Shown piece after piece: positions 6,051 to 14,721 of a stretch of DNA of 24,220 bases (positions within the stretch are counted from its first letter, which is position 1; each line of letters starts with the position of its first letter). The DNA is from Saprospiraceae bacterium UBA2365 (GTDB taxonomy: Bacteria; Bacteroidota; Bacteroidia; Chitinophagales; Saprospiraceae). The DNA lies in assembly GCA_002344345.1 (NCBI GenBank), contig DDTL01000196.1, positions 216 through 24,435 on the forward strand, read 5' to 3'. The notes below the pieces were generated by a model. That model was given only the letters and a program-made list of their open reading frames with translations. It was not told the origin of the DNA and ran no database searches. The position numbers and the translations under genes were made by a program.

Positions 6051-8198
6051 TTATTTGCCTTTAAACAATTTAATGATCGTTTTGCCGATTTCATCCAGTT
6101 TTACCAGCGGTTCGAGGAAGGTGGGATTGGTTAGATCCATCATATTGCTTTCAGCAACACCCTGTTGCATGGGATAAATCATGATAAAGCTGTTTTTGGG
6201 GAAGTATTTACCGAGGTAAGAAGGTATCTTCAACATGTGGGTATGAAAAGAAGGTTTGTCCTTTCGGCTCATCAGAATGATCAGATTGTCATTGGGTTGA
6301 ATATCCCGGGATAATATGAGAAAATCATCCCAGTCGTCGAAATGAATAAACTCAGACTGAATGGGATGGGAAGTCTGAATTTCTTTTATGATGTTCAGCA
6401 CACTTTCTGTACCGTAAAAAACCAGTTTTGCGCTGGAATTACGAGCGATGTTCCAAACTTTGAGGAGCCAGAAAGGGAAGCCGATCTCGTTTTCTGCATT
6501 CTCAGGGACTATGATCAAATGACGCCGGATCGTACCGAAAGGTTGATAGGGTTTATAGATCAGGGTAGTGGTATTGGTTTTAGACAAAATACCTTCTGTA
6601 AGGCTACCCAAAAATGCATCTGAAATGTTTTTTTGTTTATGGAGTCCGAGTATAAGGTCGCTGATCCTGTGTTCTTTCACAACATTGGAAATGCCATTTA
6701 CGATATTTACATCATATCTCAGCAGTTCATTGACCATAATATCAGTGGCTGCTCCACTGATGGAGGCCATATTAAGCGCTTTTTTTGCGCTTTTTTCTGC
6801 AGTTCCGTCCATATTGTTTGAGTCAATGATACTCAAAGCATGTAAGGGAGATTTATTTTTTTTGGATTTAATGGTTACGGCAAGGTTGATCATTTCATCA
6901 ATGGTTTCGGGATTGCTGACCGGAATTAAAATCTTTTCCTGGATTTCCTGATCATCGTAATCTTCCTCTGAAGCTTCTTTCAATGCAAGGTTTTTGGCGC
7001 CCTTCTGAGCCTGAAATGTCGCTATGGTACAGGTTACAAGGATCATAACGATCGTGCCGTTCAATACACTTTCACTAAGTAGGCGGATGGGTGTTCCATC
7101 CGGGTTTTCTCCAAGGATGATGTTGTAACCAACCAGGACGGCTGCAAGGGTAGCAGCAGCCTGTGCATTGCTTAAGCCAAAAATGAGCCTTCGCTGGTCG
7201 ACACTGAATCCAAAGGTCTTTTGCGCCAGCCACGCAGCCAGGAACTTAGCCAATGTTGCGACTACTACCATGATGGTGCCGACTTTGATCGTTTCAATAT
7301 CCATAAAAAATGCTCTGTAGTCGATGAGCATGCCAACACCGATCAGGAAAAACGGGATGAAAATGGCATTCCCTACAAATTCAACCCTGTTCATTAAGGC
7401 AGATGTATGGGGAATGAGACGATTTAAAGCGAGACCGGATAAAAACGCACCAATAATTGCTTCTACTCCGGCGATTTCAGCCAATACTGAACCCATGAAA
7501 ACCATGACCAATACAAAAATGTATTGCAGTACGCTGTCCTCATATTTTTTAAAAAACCAGCGCGCGATCAATGGAAAAACCAACATCACAATGGAAGCGA
7601 AGACGATCAGTGAAACTGATAACCTCACCCAAAAAGCTGTATTTACCTCACCGGCAGTCATCCCCACGATCACAGCCAATACAAGGAGCGCAAGTGTGTC
7701 TGTGATCATCGTTCCACCGACTGTAATATTCACTGCCTTGTTTTTCGCAATGCCTAATTTGCTGATGATCGGATATGCGATCAAGGTATGTGAGGCAAAC
7801 ATACTTGCAAGCAAAACTGAAGTTGGAATAGAGTATTTTAGCACCCAGATACCGACTACAATTCCAAGTATCATGGGTATTAGAAAGGTGTACATGCCAA
7901 AGATCAGGCTTTTGCCACTGTTTTTCTTAAATTCAGCCAGATCAATTTCAAGGCCTGCCAAAAACATGATATATAAAAGGCCTGCCGTTCCAGATAGAAT
8001 AATACCGCTGTCTCTCTCAATCAGAAAAAATCCATGGGGCCCGATGATGGCACCGGCAATGATCAAACCAAGCAGATGAGGAATTTTGAGTTTATTTAAG
8101 AGAATGGGTGCGATCAAAATGATCAGCAGGATGATCAGAAACTTTAAAACCGGATTTTCCAACGGTAAGGTCATTTCATATATATTGAAAGCCAGCAT
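6051..8198 (-). CDS. CPA2-family cation:proton antiporter with C-terminal universal-stress-like region
   Basis: An inner-membrane monovalent cation/H+ exchanger for pH or Na+/K+ homeostasis. Residues 15-395 carry about 12-13 membrane segments with the Na_H_Exchanger layout: LLGLIIAGAIIGPHG (42-56), LLYIMFLAGLEID (74-86), TMITDTLALLVLAVIVG (163-179), GAFLSGLALNR (250-260) and the conserved Lys318 in LAKFLAAW. The ion-binding Asp is D167, preceded by Thr166 where NapA-type antiporters have Asp and Kef-type transporters Gln. Residues 415-715 form a soluble cytoplasmic part resembling two degenerate Usp domains, the usual Bacteroidota arrangement. Met1 (8198) or Met9 (8174) could be the start. 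Monocistronic and divergent from secA. Ion specificity cannot be told. Confidence 0.9.
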   Translation of the reverse strand: MLAFNIYEMTLPLENPVLKFLIILLIILIAPILLNKLKIPHLLGLIIAGAIIGPHGFFLIERDSGIILSGTAGLLYIMFLAGLEIDLAEFKKNSGKSLIFGMYTFLIPMILGIVVGIWVLKYSIPTSVLLASMFASHTLIAYPIISKLGIAKNKAVNITVGGTMITDTLALLVLAVIVGMTAGEVNTAFWVRLSVSLIVFASIVMLVFPLIARWFFKKYEDSVLQYIFVLVMVFMGSVLAEIAGVEAIIGAFLSGLALNRLIPHTSALMNRVEFVGNAIFIPFFLIGVGMLIDYRAFFMDIETIKVGTIMVVVATLAKFLAAWLAQKTFGFSVDQRRLIFGLSNAQAAATLAAVLVGYNIILGENPDGTPIRLLSESVLNGTIVMILVTCTIATFQAQKGAKNLALKEASEEDYDDQEIQEKILIPVSNPETIDEMINLAVTIKSKKNKSPLHALSIIDSNNMDGTAEKSAKKALNMASISGAATDIMVNELLRYDVNIVNGISNVVKEHRISDLILGLHKQKNISDAFLGSLTEGILSKTNTTTLIYKPYQPFGTIRRHLIIVPENAENEIGFPFWLLKVWNIARNSSAKLVFYGTESVLNIIKEIQTSHPIQSEFIHFDDWDDFLILSRDIQPNDNLIILMSRKDKPSFHTHMLKIPSYLGKYFPKNSFIMIYPMQQGVAESNMMDLTNPTFLEPLVKLDEIGKTIIKLFKGK

Positions 8199-8314
8199 GT
8201 TATTTCATGGTTTTAAAAATGAATGAATGACAGACGCGTAGCTATGCCAGGTTTAAATATCAATCTTATGGTTCAATATTATTTGATAATTTCCAACCTT
8301 TTGCTTTGCGAAAA

Positions 8315-8322
8315 CAAATATA
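8315..8322 (-). promoter_or_regulatory. Possible -7 box of the antiporter gene
   Basis: TATATTTG on the minus strand fits TAnnTTTG. At the -33 distance there is TTC rather than TTG. It implies a leader of about 110 bases. Confidence 0.4.
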
Positions 8323-8582
8323 GTTGATTTTGATCTCACGGAAATTTTAAGCGCAAAAATGTTGATTTAAGATGGATACTTCTTCCAGGACATGAAATTG
8401 ACAATCCTTGCCAATTTTTTTATATTAAGATTCTAATCTAAACTCAAACCAAATGGTAAAAACAAAGTTATGTAAGGATAGTTTTCAATTTTCAATATGC
8501 CATAAAGGAATGATACCTGCCAGTATGCCTATGAAACTGTCAAAATATTGGACAAATTGTCATATTGTTAACTAAAAAAAGC

Positions 8583-8611
8583 TTGGTATAATATGTGATA
8601 GCTTATTTTTG
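8583..8611 (+). promoter_or_regulatory. secA promoter, Bacteroidota type
   Basis: TTG at 8583-8585, 18 bases, then TATTTTTG at 8604-8611 fit the TTTG...TAnnTTTG housekeeping promoter form with good spacing. Transcription would start near 8616, leaving a leader of about 30 AT-rich bases before the secA ATG. Confidence 0.7.
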
Positions 8612-8644
8612 CTATTTGAATATAAGAAATATAAAAAATAAAAG

Positions 8645-11600
8645 ATGTTAAATGCATTAAAAAAACTTTTTGGGTCCAAGTATGATCGGGATATCAAACA
8701 ATATCTACCCATAGTTGAGCAGATCAATGAGTATTTTGAATCATATAATTCGCTGACTCATGATGAATTGAGAAATAAGTCTTTGGAATTTCGCGAAAGA
8801 ATTTCAGCTTATTTATCTGAGATCAATGAGGAAATTCAAAATCATAAAGAGAATACCGAGGCAGAAGAAGATATTTTGGTCAAGGAGCAAATGTATGATG
8901 ACCTGGATGCCATGATCAAGAAAAAAGATAAACTACTGGAAGAAGTATTGAAGGAAATATTGCCTGAAGCTTTCGCCGTAGTGAAAGAGACTGCCAGAAG
9001 ATTTAAAGAAAATGATACCCTTACCGTAAAAGTGACAGATCACGACAGAGAGATTGCTGCCTACAGCAACTATGTGATCATAGAAGGAGAAAAGGCCGTT
9101 TGGAAGAACTCTTGGGTAGCTGCCGGTGGTGATATCAAATGGGACATGATCCACTATGATGTACAGTTGATAGGTGGGATGGTGCTTCACGACGGGAAAA
9201 TAGCCGAAATGGCAACTGGTGAAGGTAAAACCCTGGTTGCGACATTGCCGGTTTATCTTAACGGATTGACCAGGGAAGGTGTCCATCTGGTCACTGTAAA
9301 TGATTATCTTGCCAGAAGGGATAGCGAGTGGATAGGACCTTTACTTCAATTTTTGTTTTTAACAGTAGATTGCATTGATAAATATCAACCTCACACAGAA
9401 AGAAGAAGGCGAGCTTATAATTGCGATGTTACGTATGGTACCAACAACGAATTTGGTTTTGATTATCTGAGAGACAACATGGTGAAATCGGCTGAAGAGA
9501 TGGTTCAGCGAAAGCACCATTTTGCCATAGTGGATGAGGTGGACTCTGTTTTGATCGATGATGCGCGTACACCTTTGATCATTTCAGGACCTGTTGAAGC
9601 CAGTGAAGAAGAACAGGAATACATCCAACTTAAACCAAAAATAGAAAAACTCATTAGTGTTCAGCGCCAACTTGCAACCAAGTACCTGAGTGATGCAAGA
9701 AGTTTGATCGAACAAGGCAACACCAGCGTTGAAGAAGGCGGTGGAGGAATGGCTTTATTGCGTTGCTACAGAGCACTGCCAAAGAACAGGCCATTGATCA
9801 AATACCTGAGTGAAGAGGGTATCAAAGTTTTGCTCCAGAAAACTGAAAATCACTACATGCAGGAGCAATCCAGAAGAATGCCAATCGTCGATGCACCTTT
9901 GTATTTTACCATTGAAGAGAAAACCAGGCAGGTTGAGCTTACAGATATGGGAGCAGAATTTTTGGCAAAGGGCGAATCAGATGCTGATTTTTTCATTCTT
10001 CCGGATATTACCGCATCCATGCAGGAAATTGAAGCCAATGCAATCATGACTGAAGAGGAAAAGGAGGAAGCCAAAGTGATTTTGTCTTCTGAATATTCCA
10101 TTAAGTCACGCAGGCTTCATGCAGTTAGTCAATTATTGAAAGCCTATACTTTGTTTGAGCTCAACGAAGAATATGTGGTCATTGAAGGACAAGTCAAAAT
10201 CGTGGATGAACAAACAGGCCGTATGATGGAAGGGCGAAGGTATTCTGATGGTTTGCATCAGGCACTCGAGGCCAAGGAGAACGTTAAGATCGGCGAAATT
10301 ACGCAAACATATGCAACGGTAACTCTTCAGAATTACTTCAGAATGTACCACAAATTGTCTGGTATGACGGGTACAGCTGAAACAGAAGCTGGCGAATTTT
10401 GGGAAATTTATAAACTTGATGTAGTTGTAATTCCAACCAACAAACCAATTGTACGTGATGACAGAGAGGATCTGGTATATAAAACTGCAAGTGAAAAATT
10501 CAATGCAGTAATTGATGAAATTGAAAACCTAAGAAATCAAGGGAGGCCGGTCTTAGTGGGAACAACCACTGTAGATGTTTCTGAAAAACTGAGCAGGATG
10601 CTCAGGATGAAGAATATACCTCATAATGTACTGAATGCGAAACAGCACCAGCGGGAAGCAGAAATCGTCGCTGAAGCAGGTCATCCGGGAAGAGTGACCA
10701 TTGCTACAAATATGGCTGGTAGAGGAACAGACATCAAATTAACCCCCGAAGTTCGGCAGGCTGGTGGTCTGGCGATCATTGCCACCGAACGTCATGATTC
10801 GAGGCGCGTAGACAGGCAGTTGAGAGGTAGAGCAGGAAGACAGGGTGATCCGGGATCATCCCAGTTTTTTGTTTCACTTGAAGACAATCTGATGCGGTTG
10901 TTCAATTCAGAAAGGATCGCAAGACTGATGGATAGAATGGGGCACAAGGAAGGAGAAGTTATTCAACATTCCATGGTTTCCAAATCCATTGAAAGGGCGC
11001 AGAAGAAAGTTGAAGAAAATAACTTCGGAGTCAGGAAAAGATTGCTTGAGTATGACGACGTTATGAATATTCAACGAGAAGCTATATATAAAAAAAGGCA
11101 AAACTCTCTCAAGGGTGAAAGATTGTCTGTAGATATTTACAACATGTTCAATTCTTTGGCTGAAAACATAGTGCATTCACATAAAACCAGCAAGGATTAT
11201 GAAGCATTCAGGATGGAGGCTTTCAGCGTTTTCGGTATTGACACCCAAATAGACCAGGCATTTTTTACCGAAGCGGGCGAAAATTCCATTTATGAGAAGT
11301 TCAGAGCTGAAATAGAAGAGCATTACCAGGGAAAAACTACGAAGATTCAGCGGATTTTAATGCCGGTAATCAAAAATGTACTGGAAAATGAAGGTCACAG
11401 ATATAAAAGAATCGCTGTACCTTTTACAGACGGTCGTGACAAACCATATCCGGTGTCTGCCAATCTTGAAGAAGCGGTCAACTCAAAAGGCAAAACCATA
11501 AAAATGGATATTGAAAAAACCGTTTCACTGGCAATTGTCGACCAGGCATGGAAAGAACATTTGCGTGCGATGGATGAACTGAAAGATTCAGTTCAGGCTG

Positions 11601-11938
11601 CATCCTTCGAGCAAAAAGACCCCTTGGTGGTATACAAGATTGAAGCATATGACCTTTTCGAAAGACTGATCTATCGTATCAATGAGGAAATGGGATCTTA
11701 TCTCATGAAGAGTAAACTCATGATTGATGGCAAAGAACTTCAGGAGGCAAGAGCAGTGACAACTGATATGACCAGAACCAAGACCAGCAGGGAAGATCAG
11801 GCTGCCAAAGCCGCTGCTGAAAGTGTAAGTCAACAGGCAAGGCAGGAAACTGTCAAAAGGGTACAACCCAAAGTTGGCAGGAACGATTTATGTCCCTGCG
11901 GAAGTGGTAAAAAATACAAACACTGCCATGGGCAATAA
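8645..11938 (+). CDS. secA: Preprotein translocase ATPase SecA
   Basis: The motor that drives unfolded preproteins through SecYEG. Motifs: Walker A MATGEGKT (189-196), TVNDYLARRD (217-226), Walker B DEVDSVLIDDARTP (297-310), MAGRGTDI (about 689-696), LRGRAGRQGDPGSSQFF (about 724-740). The zinc-binding C-terminal tail is intact, with Cys1083, Cys1085, Cys1094 and His1095 in LCPCGSGKKYKHCH. At 1097 residues it is about 200 longer than E. coli SecA. Extra blocks lie at about 52-104 (charged, coiled-coil-like), 119-168 (before GGMVLHDGKIAEM) and about 330-430 (within the preprotein-binding region). These fit Bacteroidota SecA. It has its own promoter; deoC follows after 43 bases with no terminator seen, so read-through is likely. 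Confidence 0.98.
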   Translation: MLNALKKLFGSKYDRDIKQYLPIVEQINEYFESYNSLTHDELRNKSLEFRERISAYLSEINEEIQNHKENTEAEEDILVKEQMYDDLDAMIKKKDKLLEEVLKEILPEAFAVVKETARRFKENDTLTVKVTDHDREIAAYSNYVIIEGEKAVWKNSWVAAGGDIKWDMIHYDVQLIGGMVLHDGKIAEMATGEGKTLVATLPVYLNGLTREGVHLVTVNDYLARRDSEWIGPLLQFLFLTVDCIDKYQPHTERRRRAYNCDVTYGTNNEFGFDYLRDNMVKSAEEMVQRKHHFAIVDEVDSVLIDDARTPLIISGPVEASEEEQEYIQLKPKIEKLISVQRQLATKYLSDARSLIEQGNTSVEEGGGGMALLRCYRALPKNRPLIKYLSEEGIKVLLQKTENHYMQEQSRRMPIVDAPLYFTIEEKTRQVELTDMGAEFLAKGESDADFFILPDITASMQEIEANAIMTEEEKEEAKVILSSEYSIKSRRLHAVSQLLKAYTLFELNEEYVVIEGQVKIVDEQTGRMMEGRRYSDGLHQALEAKENVKIGEITQTYATVTLQNYFRMYHKLSGMTGTAETEAGEFWEIYKLDVVVIPTNKPIVRDDREDLVYKTASEKFNAVIDEIENLRNQGRPVLVGTTTVDVSEKLSRMLRMKNIPHNVLNAKQHQREAEIVAEAGHPGRVTIATNMAGRGTDIKLTPEVRQAGGLAIIATERHDSRRVDRQLRGRAGRQGDPGSSQFFVSLEDNLMRLFNSERIARLMDRMGHKEGEVIQHSMVSKSIERAQKKVEENNFGVRKRLLEYDDVMNIQREAIYKKRQNSLKGERLSVDIYNMFNSLAENIVHSHKTSKDYEAFRMEAFSVFGIDTQIDQAFFTEAGENSIYEKFRAEIEEHYQGKTTKIQRILMPVIKNVLENEGHRYKRIAVPFTDGRDKPYPVSANLEEAVNSKGKTIKMDIEKTVSLAIVDQAWKEHLRAMDELKDSVQAASFEQKDPLVVYKIEAYDLFERLIYRINEEMGSYLMKSKLMIDGKELQEARAVTTDMTRTKTSREDQAAKAAAESVSQQARQETVKRVQPKVGRNDLCPCGSGKKYKHCHGQ

Positions 11939-11981
11939 ATTTCAGAGATTTAAGATCTATTTATTTATTTAATTTGGGAAA

Positions 11982-12668
11982 ATGAATAAAAACGAACTGG
12001 CACGGATGTTCGACCACACCGCACTCAAGGCCGATCTGACTTCCGGTAAGGTGGAAACGCTATGCAGGGAAGCGGTAGAATTTAAATTTGCATCTGTTTG
12101 TATACCACCTTATTATCTAGACCTTGCTCAAAGCATTTTGAATGAAGAAAACGAAGTGAAATTGTGTACGGTCATTGGTTTTCCATTGGGGTATGAAAGT
12201 ACCAAAACCAAGGTTTTTGCTGTTAATGAAGCGATAGCGAAAGGAGCAGATGAACTCGATGTTGTGATCAATGTTGCCGCTATAAAAAATGCTGAATGGG
12301 ATTATTTGGATGCGGAATTGAACGATCTTTCAGTTGCATGTCATAAATCAGGGAAAATTCTAAAAATAATTTTTGAGACCTGTTACCTCAGCGATGAAGA
12401 AGTTGAAAAGCTGGCTGTACTGTGTGCCAAAAATCAGGTGGATTATGTAAAGACTTCCACAGGATTTGGTACCGCCGGCGCAACTGTACATCATATCGGG
12501 CTGATGAAAAAAGGCGTCGCTGGAAAGTGTAAAATCAAAGCTTCCGGAGGAATCAGAACATGGAAAGATGCTGAACAAATGATCAAAGCCGGTGTTCACA
12601 GAATTGGCGCATCTTCAAGCATTCAAATTCTGGAGGAATTTTTAGCCGTTTCAGCGGGCCCTGAATAA
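11982..12668 (+). CDS. deoC: Deoxyribose-phosphate aldolase
   Basis: Cleaves 2-deoxyribose 5-phosphate to glyceraldehyde 3-phosphate and acetaldehyde, the last step of deoxynucleoside catabolism. A 228-residue class I aldolase of the DeoC family in TIM-barrel form. Key residues: D93 in DELDVVIN (90-97), Schiff-base Lys157 in DYVKTSTGFG (154-163), and Lys186 in KIKASGGIR (184-192). The protein starts LARMFDHTALKAD, the family N-terminal signature. It lies 43 bases after secA on the same strand; the gap has no clear promoter or hairpin, so co-transcription with secA is likely though the functions are unrelated. Confidence 0.96.
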   Translation: MNKNELARMFDHTALKADLTSGKVETLCREAVEFKFASVCIPPYYLDLAQSILNEENEVKLCTVIGFPLGYESTKTKVFAVNEAIAKGADELDVVINVAAIKNAEWDYLDAELNDLSVACHKSGKILKIIFETCYLSDEEVEKLAVLCAKNQVDYVKTSTGFGTAGATVHHIGLMKKGVAGKCKIKASGGIRTWKDAEQMIKAGVHRIGASSSIQILEEFLAVSAGPE

Positions 12669-12891
12669 GAGCCAGGTCGGTCAAATTACAGTATAGCATC
12701 CATTGAAAGTGATGATCTTGTTTTTTTTAGACTTAATGGGTTGATTTGGCGTCAATTGATATTATTTTTTCATTTTTATTATAGTGAAAACCACGAAATT
12801 TGACAATTAATCAAATATTTGGCGAATTTTACAAACCAATAAATGCTGGTAGGTCATATAAGTAAATGAAATTTTATTTAGTTTAGGTATT

Positions 12892-13314
12892 ATGATGAAT
12901 ATTTTCCGGTTTTCAACAACGATCATAGCAATGATATTATGTTCATTTCTGGCTACAGATTCTTTTGGTCAAGGTGTGATCAATATTTATGAAGAGCCGG
13001 AGATCACAACATTAATGAACAAGTATAAAACCTGGAACGAGCTGGAAGAAATGGTTCCAGCCTGGAGAATACAGATCATTAATACGGATGATCGCAGGAA
13101 GATGGAAAGCGAAATGCGCCGGTTTAAATCCATTTATTCTAATATCAAACAAGTCAACTGGAAGCAGGTAAGTCCGTATTATAAAGTTACGGTAGGTTCT
13201 TTTGAATCGAAGCTACATGGATTGGCTTTTTTGGACGAGGTGAAAATCCACTTTCCAAGCGCCATATTGATCAATGAGAAAATATCCAAAAAAGAACTGT
13301 TGGGACTTGAATGA
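12892..13314 (+). CDS. Exported SPOR-like domain protein
   Basis: A 140-residue periplasmic protein with a signal peptide (hydrophobic core about 8-21, likely cleavage after FGQ around residue 27). The rest resembles a SPOR domain, which binds denuded peptidoglycan glycan strands: WRIQIINTDDRRKMESEMRRF (58-78) forms the first strand and helix, and PYYKVTVGSFESKLHGLAF (104-122), then FPSAILINEKI, the second repeat. It overlaps rodA by 4 bases (ATGA), so the two are translationally coupled. This suggests a role with the elongation machinery. A near-consensus TAGTTTAG box is upstream but lacks a good -33. The SPOR call rests on pattern; an unrelated fold of similar layout is possible. Confidence 0.78.
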   Translation: MMNIFRFSTTIIAMILCSFLATDSFGQGVINIYEEPEITTLMNKYKTWNELEEMVPAWRIQIINTDDRRKMESEMRRFKSIYSNIKQVNWKQVSPYYKVTVGSFESKLHGLAFLDEVKIHFPSAILINEKISKKELLGLE

Positions 13315-14720
13315 AGAATGAGCCTGTAATACGCAGAGAGGGATTGGATTGGATAACGATGACCGTTTATCTCCTGCTGGTAATTATAGGTTGGCTGATG
13401 CTCTATTCCATTCACTATAATCCTGCGGATCCATATGCTTTTATTAAACCCGGATCAAGCATTGGTCAGGCGACGATCATGGTGATTGCTGCTCTTATAG
13501 TGTTTTTTGCAAGTTATATCATTGACTGGAAATTGTGGAATATTTTTGCATACCCGATCTATGGTTTTTCCATTGTTTTATTGATACTTGTGTTATTCTT
13601 TGGAAGTAATATCAATGGATCCCAATCCTGGTTCAACTTATTCGGTTTTTCCCTTCAACCTTCAGAAGTCGCGAAATTTGGAGCTTCCCTGGCTGTTGCA
13701 TCATTCATATCGCATTTTAAACAGAGCATGGATAGTGTAAAAATAGTTGGGACCGGGTTTTTACTGATTTTGGTTCCGATGATTTTGATCCTGTTGCAGC
13801 CTGATGCCGGTTCAGCCATTGTATTCTTATCCCTGATACTGACTTTTTTCAGAAATGGTGCATCACCTCTTATCGTGGTTATCCCGCTGATGGTCTTGTT
13901 TGTATTTGTTTCAACCCTTATGTTTGGATTTTTGGTCACAGGAATGGGAATTACTATTATCGCCTTATTGCTCATAGTAATTGTATATTATCAAAACAAA
14001 GCGTTGATCATAGGAAGTATCATTTTTTCACTGATGCTGATTTTTTTGCAAATTAAAGAATACTCCATTTTAGCGCTGATATCAGGGATAGTCGGTTTTT
14101 ATTTAATGGCATTCTATTTTTGGTTCAGGAATCCCCAAAATATCCGGATGACGTCATTTTCAGGTTTGTTGATCATTTTGTCTTTCAGTGGATTGACCAG
14201 TTACGCTTTTAATAATATAATGAAACCACACCAACAAGATAGGATCAATGTCTGGCTGCATCCAGACAGATCAGACCCATTAGGCGCATTGTACAATGTG
14301 GTACAATCCAAAATGGCCATAGGTTCGGGTGGTTTGACCGGCAAGGGTTTTCTGGAAGGAGCAATGACGAATTTGGAATATGTTCCGGCGCAAGCTACTG
14401 ATTTTATATTTACAGCTATTGGCGAGGAACAAGGCTTCGTTGGTGTATTAGCCCTGATTGTCCTGTACCTTGTGCTGATCCTGAGGGTGATCAAAATCGG
14501 TGAAAGAGCCGGCAATAAATTTATTCTCAGTTATTCCTATGCCATTGGTGGATACCTGTTTTTTCATTTTTTTATCAATATAGGTATGACCATGGGACTA
14601 GTTCCCGTGATAGGTATCCCGCTTCCATTTCTTAGCAAAGGAGGATCGTCATTATTGGTATTCAGCATGATGATCGGTGTATTGCTGAAGCTGGATACGG
14701 TTAGAAGGCTCAGATATTGA
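13311..14720 (+). CDS. rodA: SEDS-family peptidoglycan glycosyltransferase RodA
   Basis: Polymerises glycan strands from lipid II during cell elongation, normally with a class B PBP. SEDS signatures: LQPSEVAKFGASLAVA (115-130), the extracellular loop DPLGALYNVVQSKMAIGSGGL (322-342) whose Asp322 corresponds to the catalytic Asp of E. coli RodA, GEEQGFVG (371-378), and the terminal VIGIPLPFLSKGGSS (433-447). RodA fits better than FtsW because of the DPLGA...QSK...GSGGLTGKG loop. At 469 residues it is about 100 longer than E. coli RodA; the surplus is mainly hydrophobic sequence at about 185-300, suggesting two or more extra membrane helices. It starts inside the SPOR-like gene and ends one base from the convergent M1 gene. 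No mreBCD or PBP2 gene is adjacent. Confidence 0.92.
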   Translation: MKNEPVIRREGLDWITMTVYLLLVIIGWLMLYSIHYNPADPYAFIKPGSSIGQATIMVIAALIVFFASYIIDWKLWNIFAYPIYGFSIVLLILVLFFGSNINGSQSWFNLFGFSLQPSEVAKFGASLAVASFISHFKQSMDSVKIVGTGFLLILVPMILILLQPDAGSAIVFLSLILTFFRNGASPLIVVIPLMVLFVFVSTLMFGFLVTGMGITIIALLLIVIVYYQNKALIIGSIIFSLMLIFLQIKEYSILALISGIVGFYLMAFYFWFRNPQNIRMTSFSGLLIILSFSGLTSYAFNNIMKPHQQDRINVWLHPDRSDPLGALYNVVQSKMAIGSGGLTGKGFLEGAMTNLEYVPAQATDFIFTAIGEEQGFVGVLALIVLYLVLILRVIKIGERAGNKFILSYSYAIGGYLFFHFFINIGMTMGLVPVIGIPLPFLSKGGSSLLVFSMMIGVLLKLDTVRRLRY

Positions 14721-14721
14721 G

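Larger units (their letters stand above)
8199..8644. other. Divergent antiporter/secA intergenic region
   Basis: This 446-base region holds a minus-strand TATATTTG box for the antiporter, a full plus-strand promoter match for secA, and an 11-base perfect palindrome GACAAATTGTC at 8551-8561, some 20 bases upstream of the secA -33 box, which might be an operator. No ORF or RNA gene was recognised. Confidence 0.55.

Noticed and set aside
7324..8079. Long plus-strand ORF of 251 codons opposite the antiporter gene
   Set aside because: It is antisense to the membrane region of the antiporter. Its composition is rich in Ile, Thr and Pro as expected from the reverse complement of hydrophobic codons, and no family is recognisable.
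6051..8198. Kef-type glutathione-gated K+ efflux protein
   Set aside because: The membrane region has TD rather than QD at the ion site, and the C-terminal part lacks a recognisable GxGxxG Rossmann (RCK/TrkA-N) motif and looks Usp-like instead.
12669..12891. T-run at about 12720-12728 after deoC as a terminator
   Set aside because: Only a 4-base stem (CATC/GATG) precedes it, too weak to support the call.
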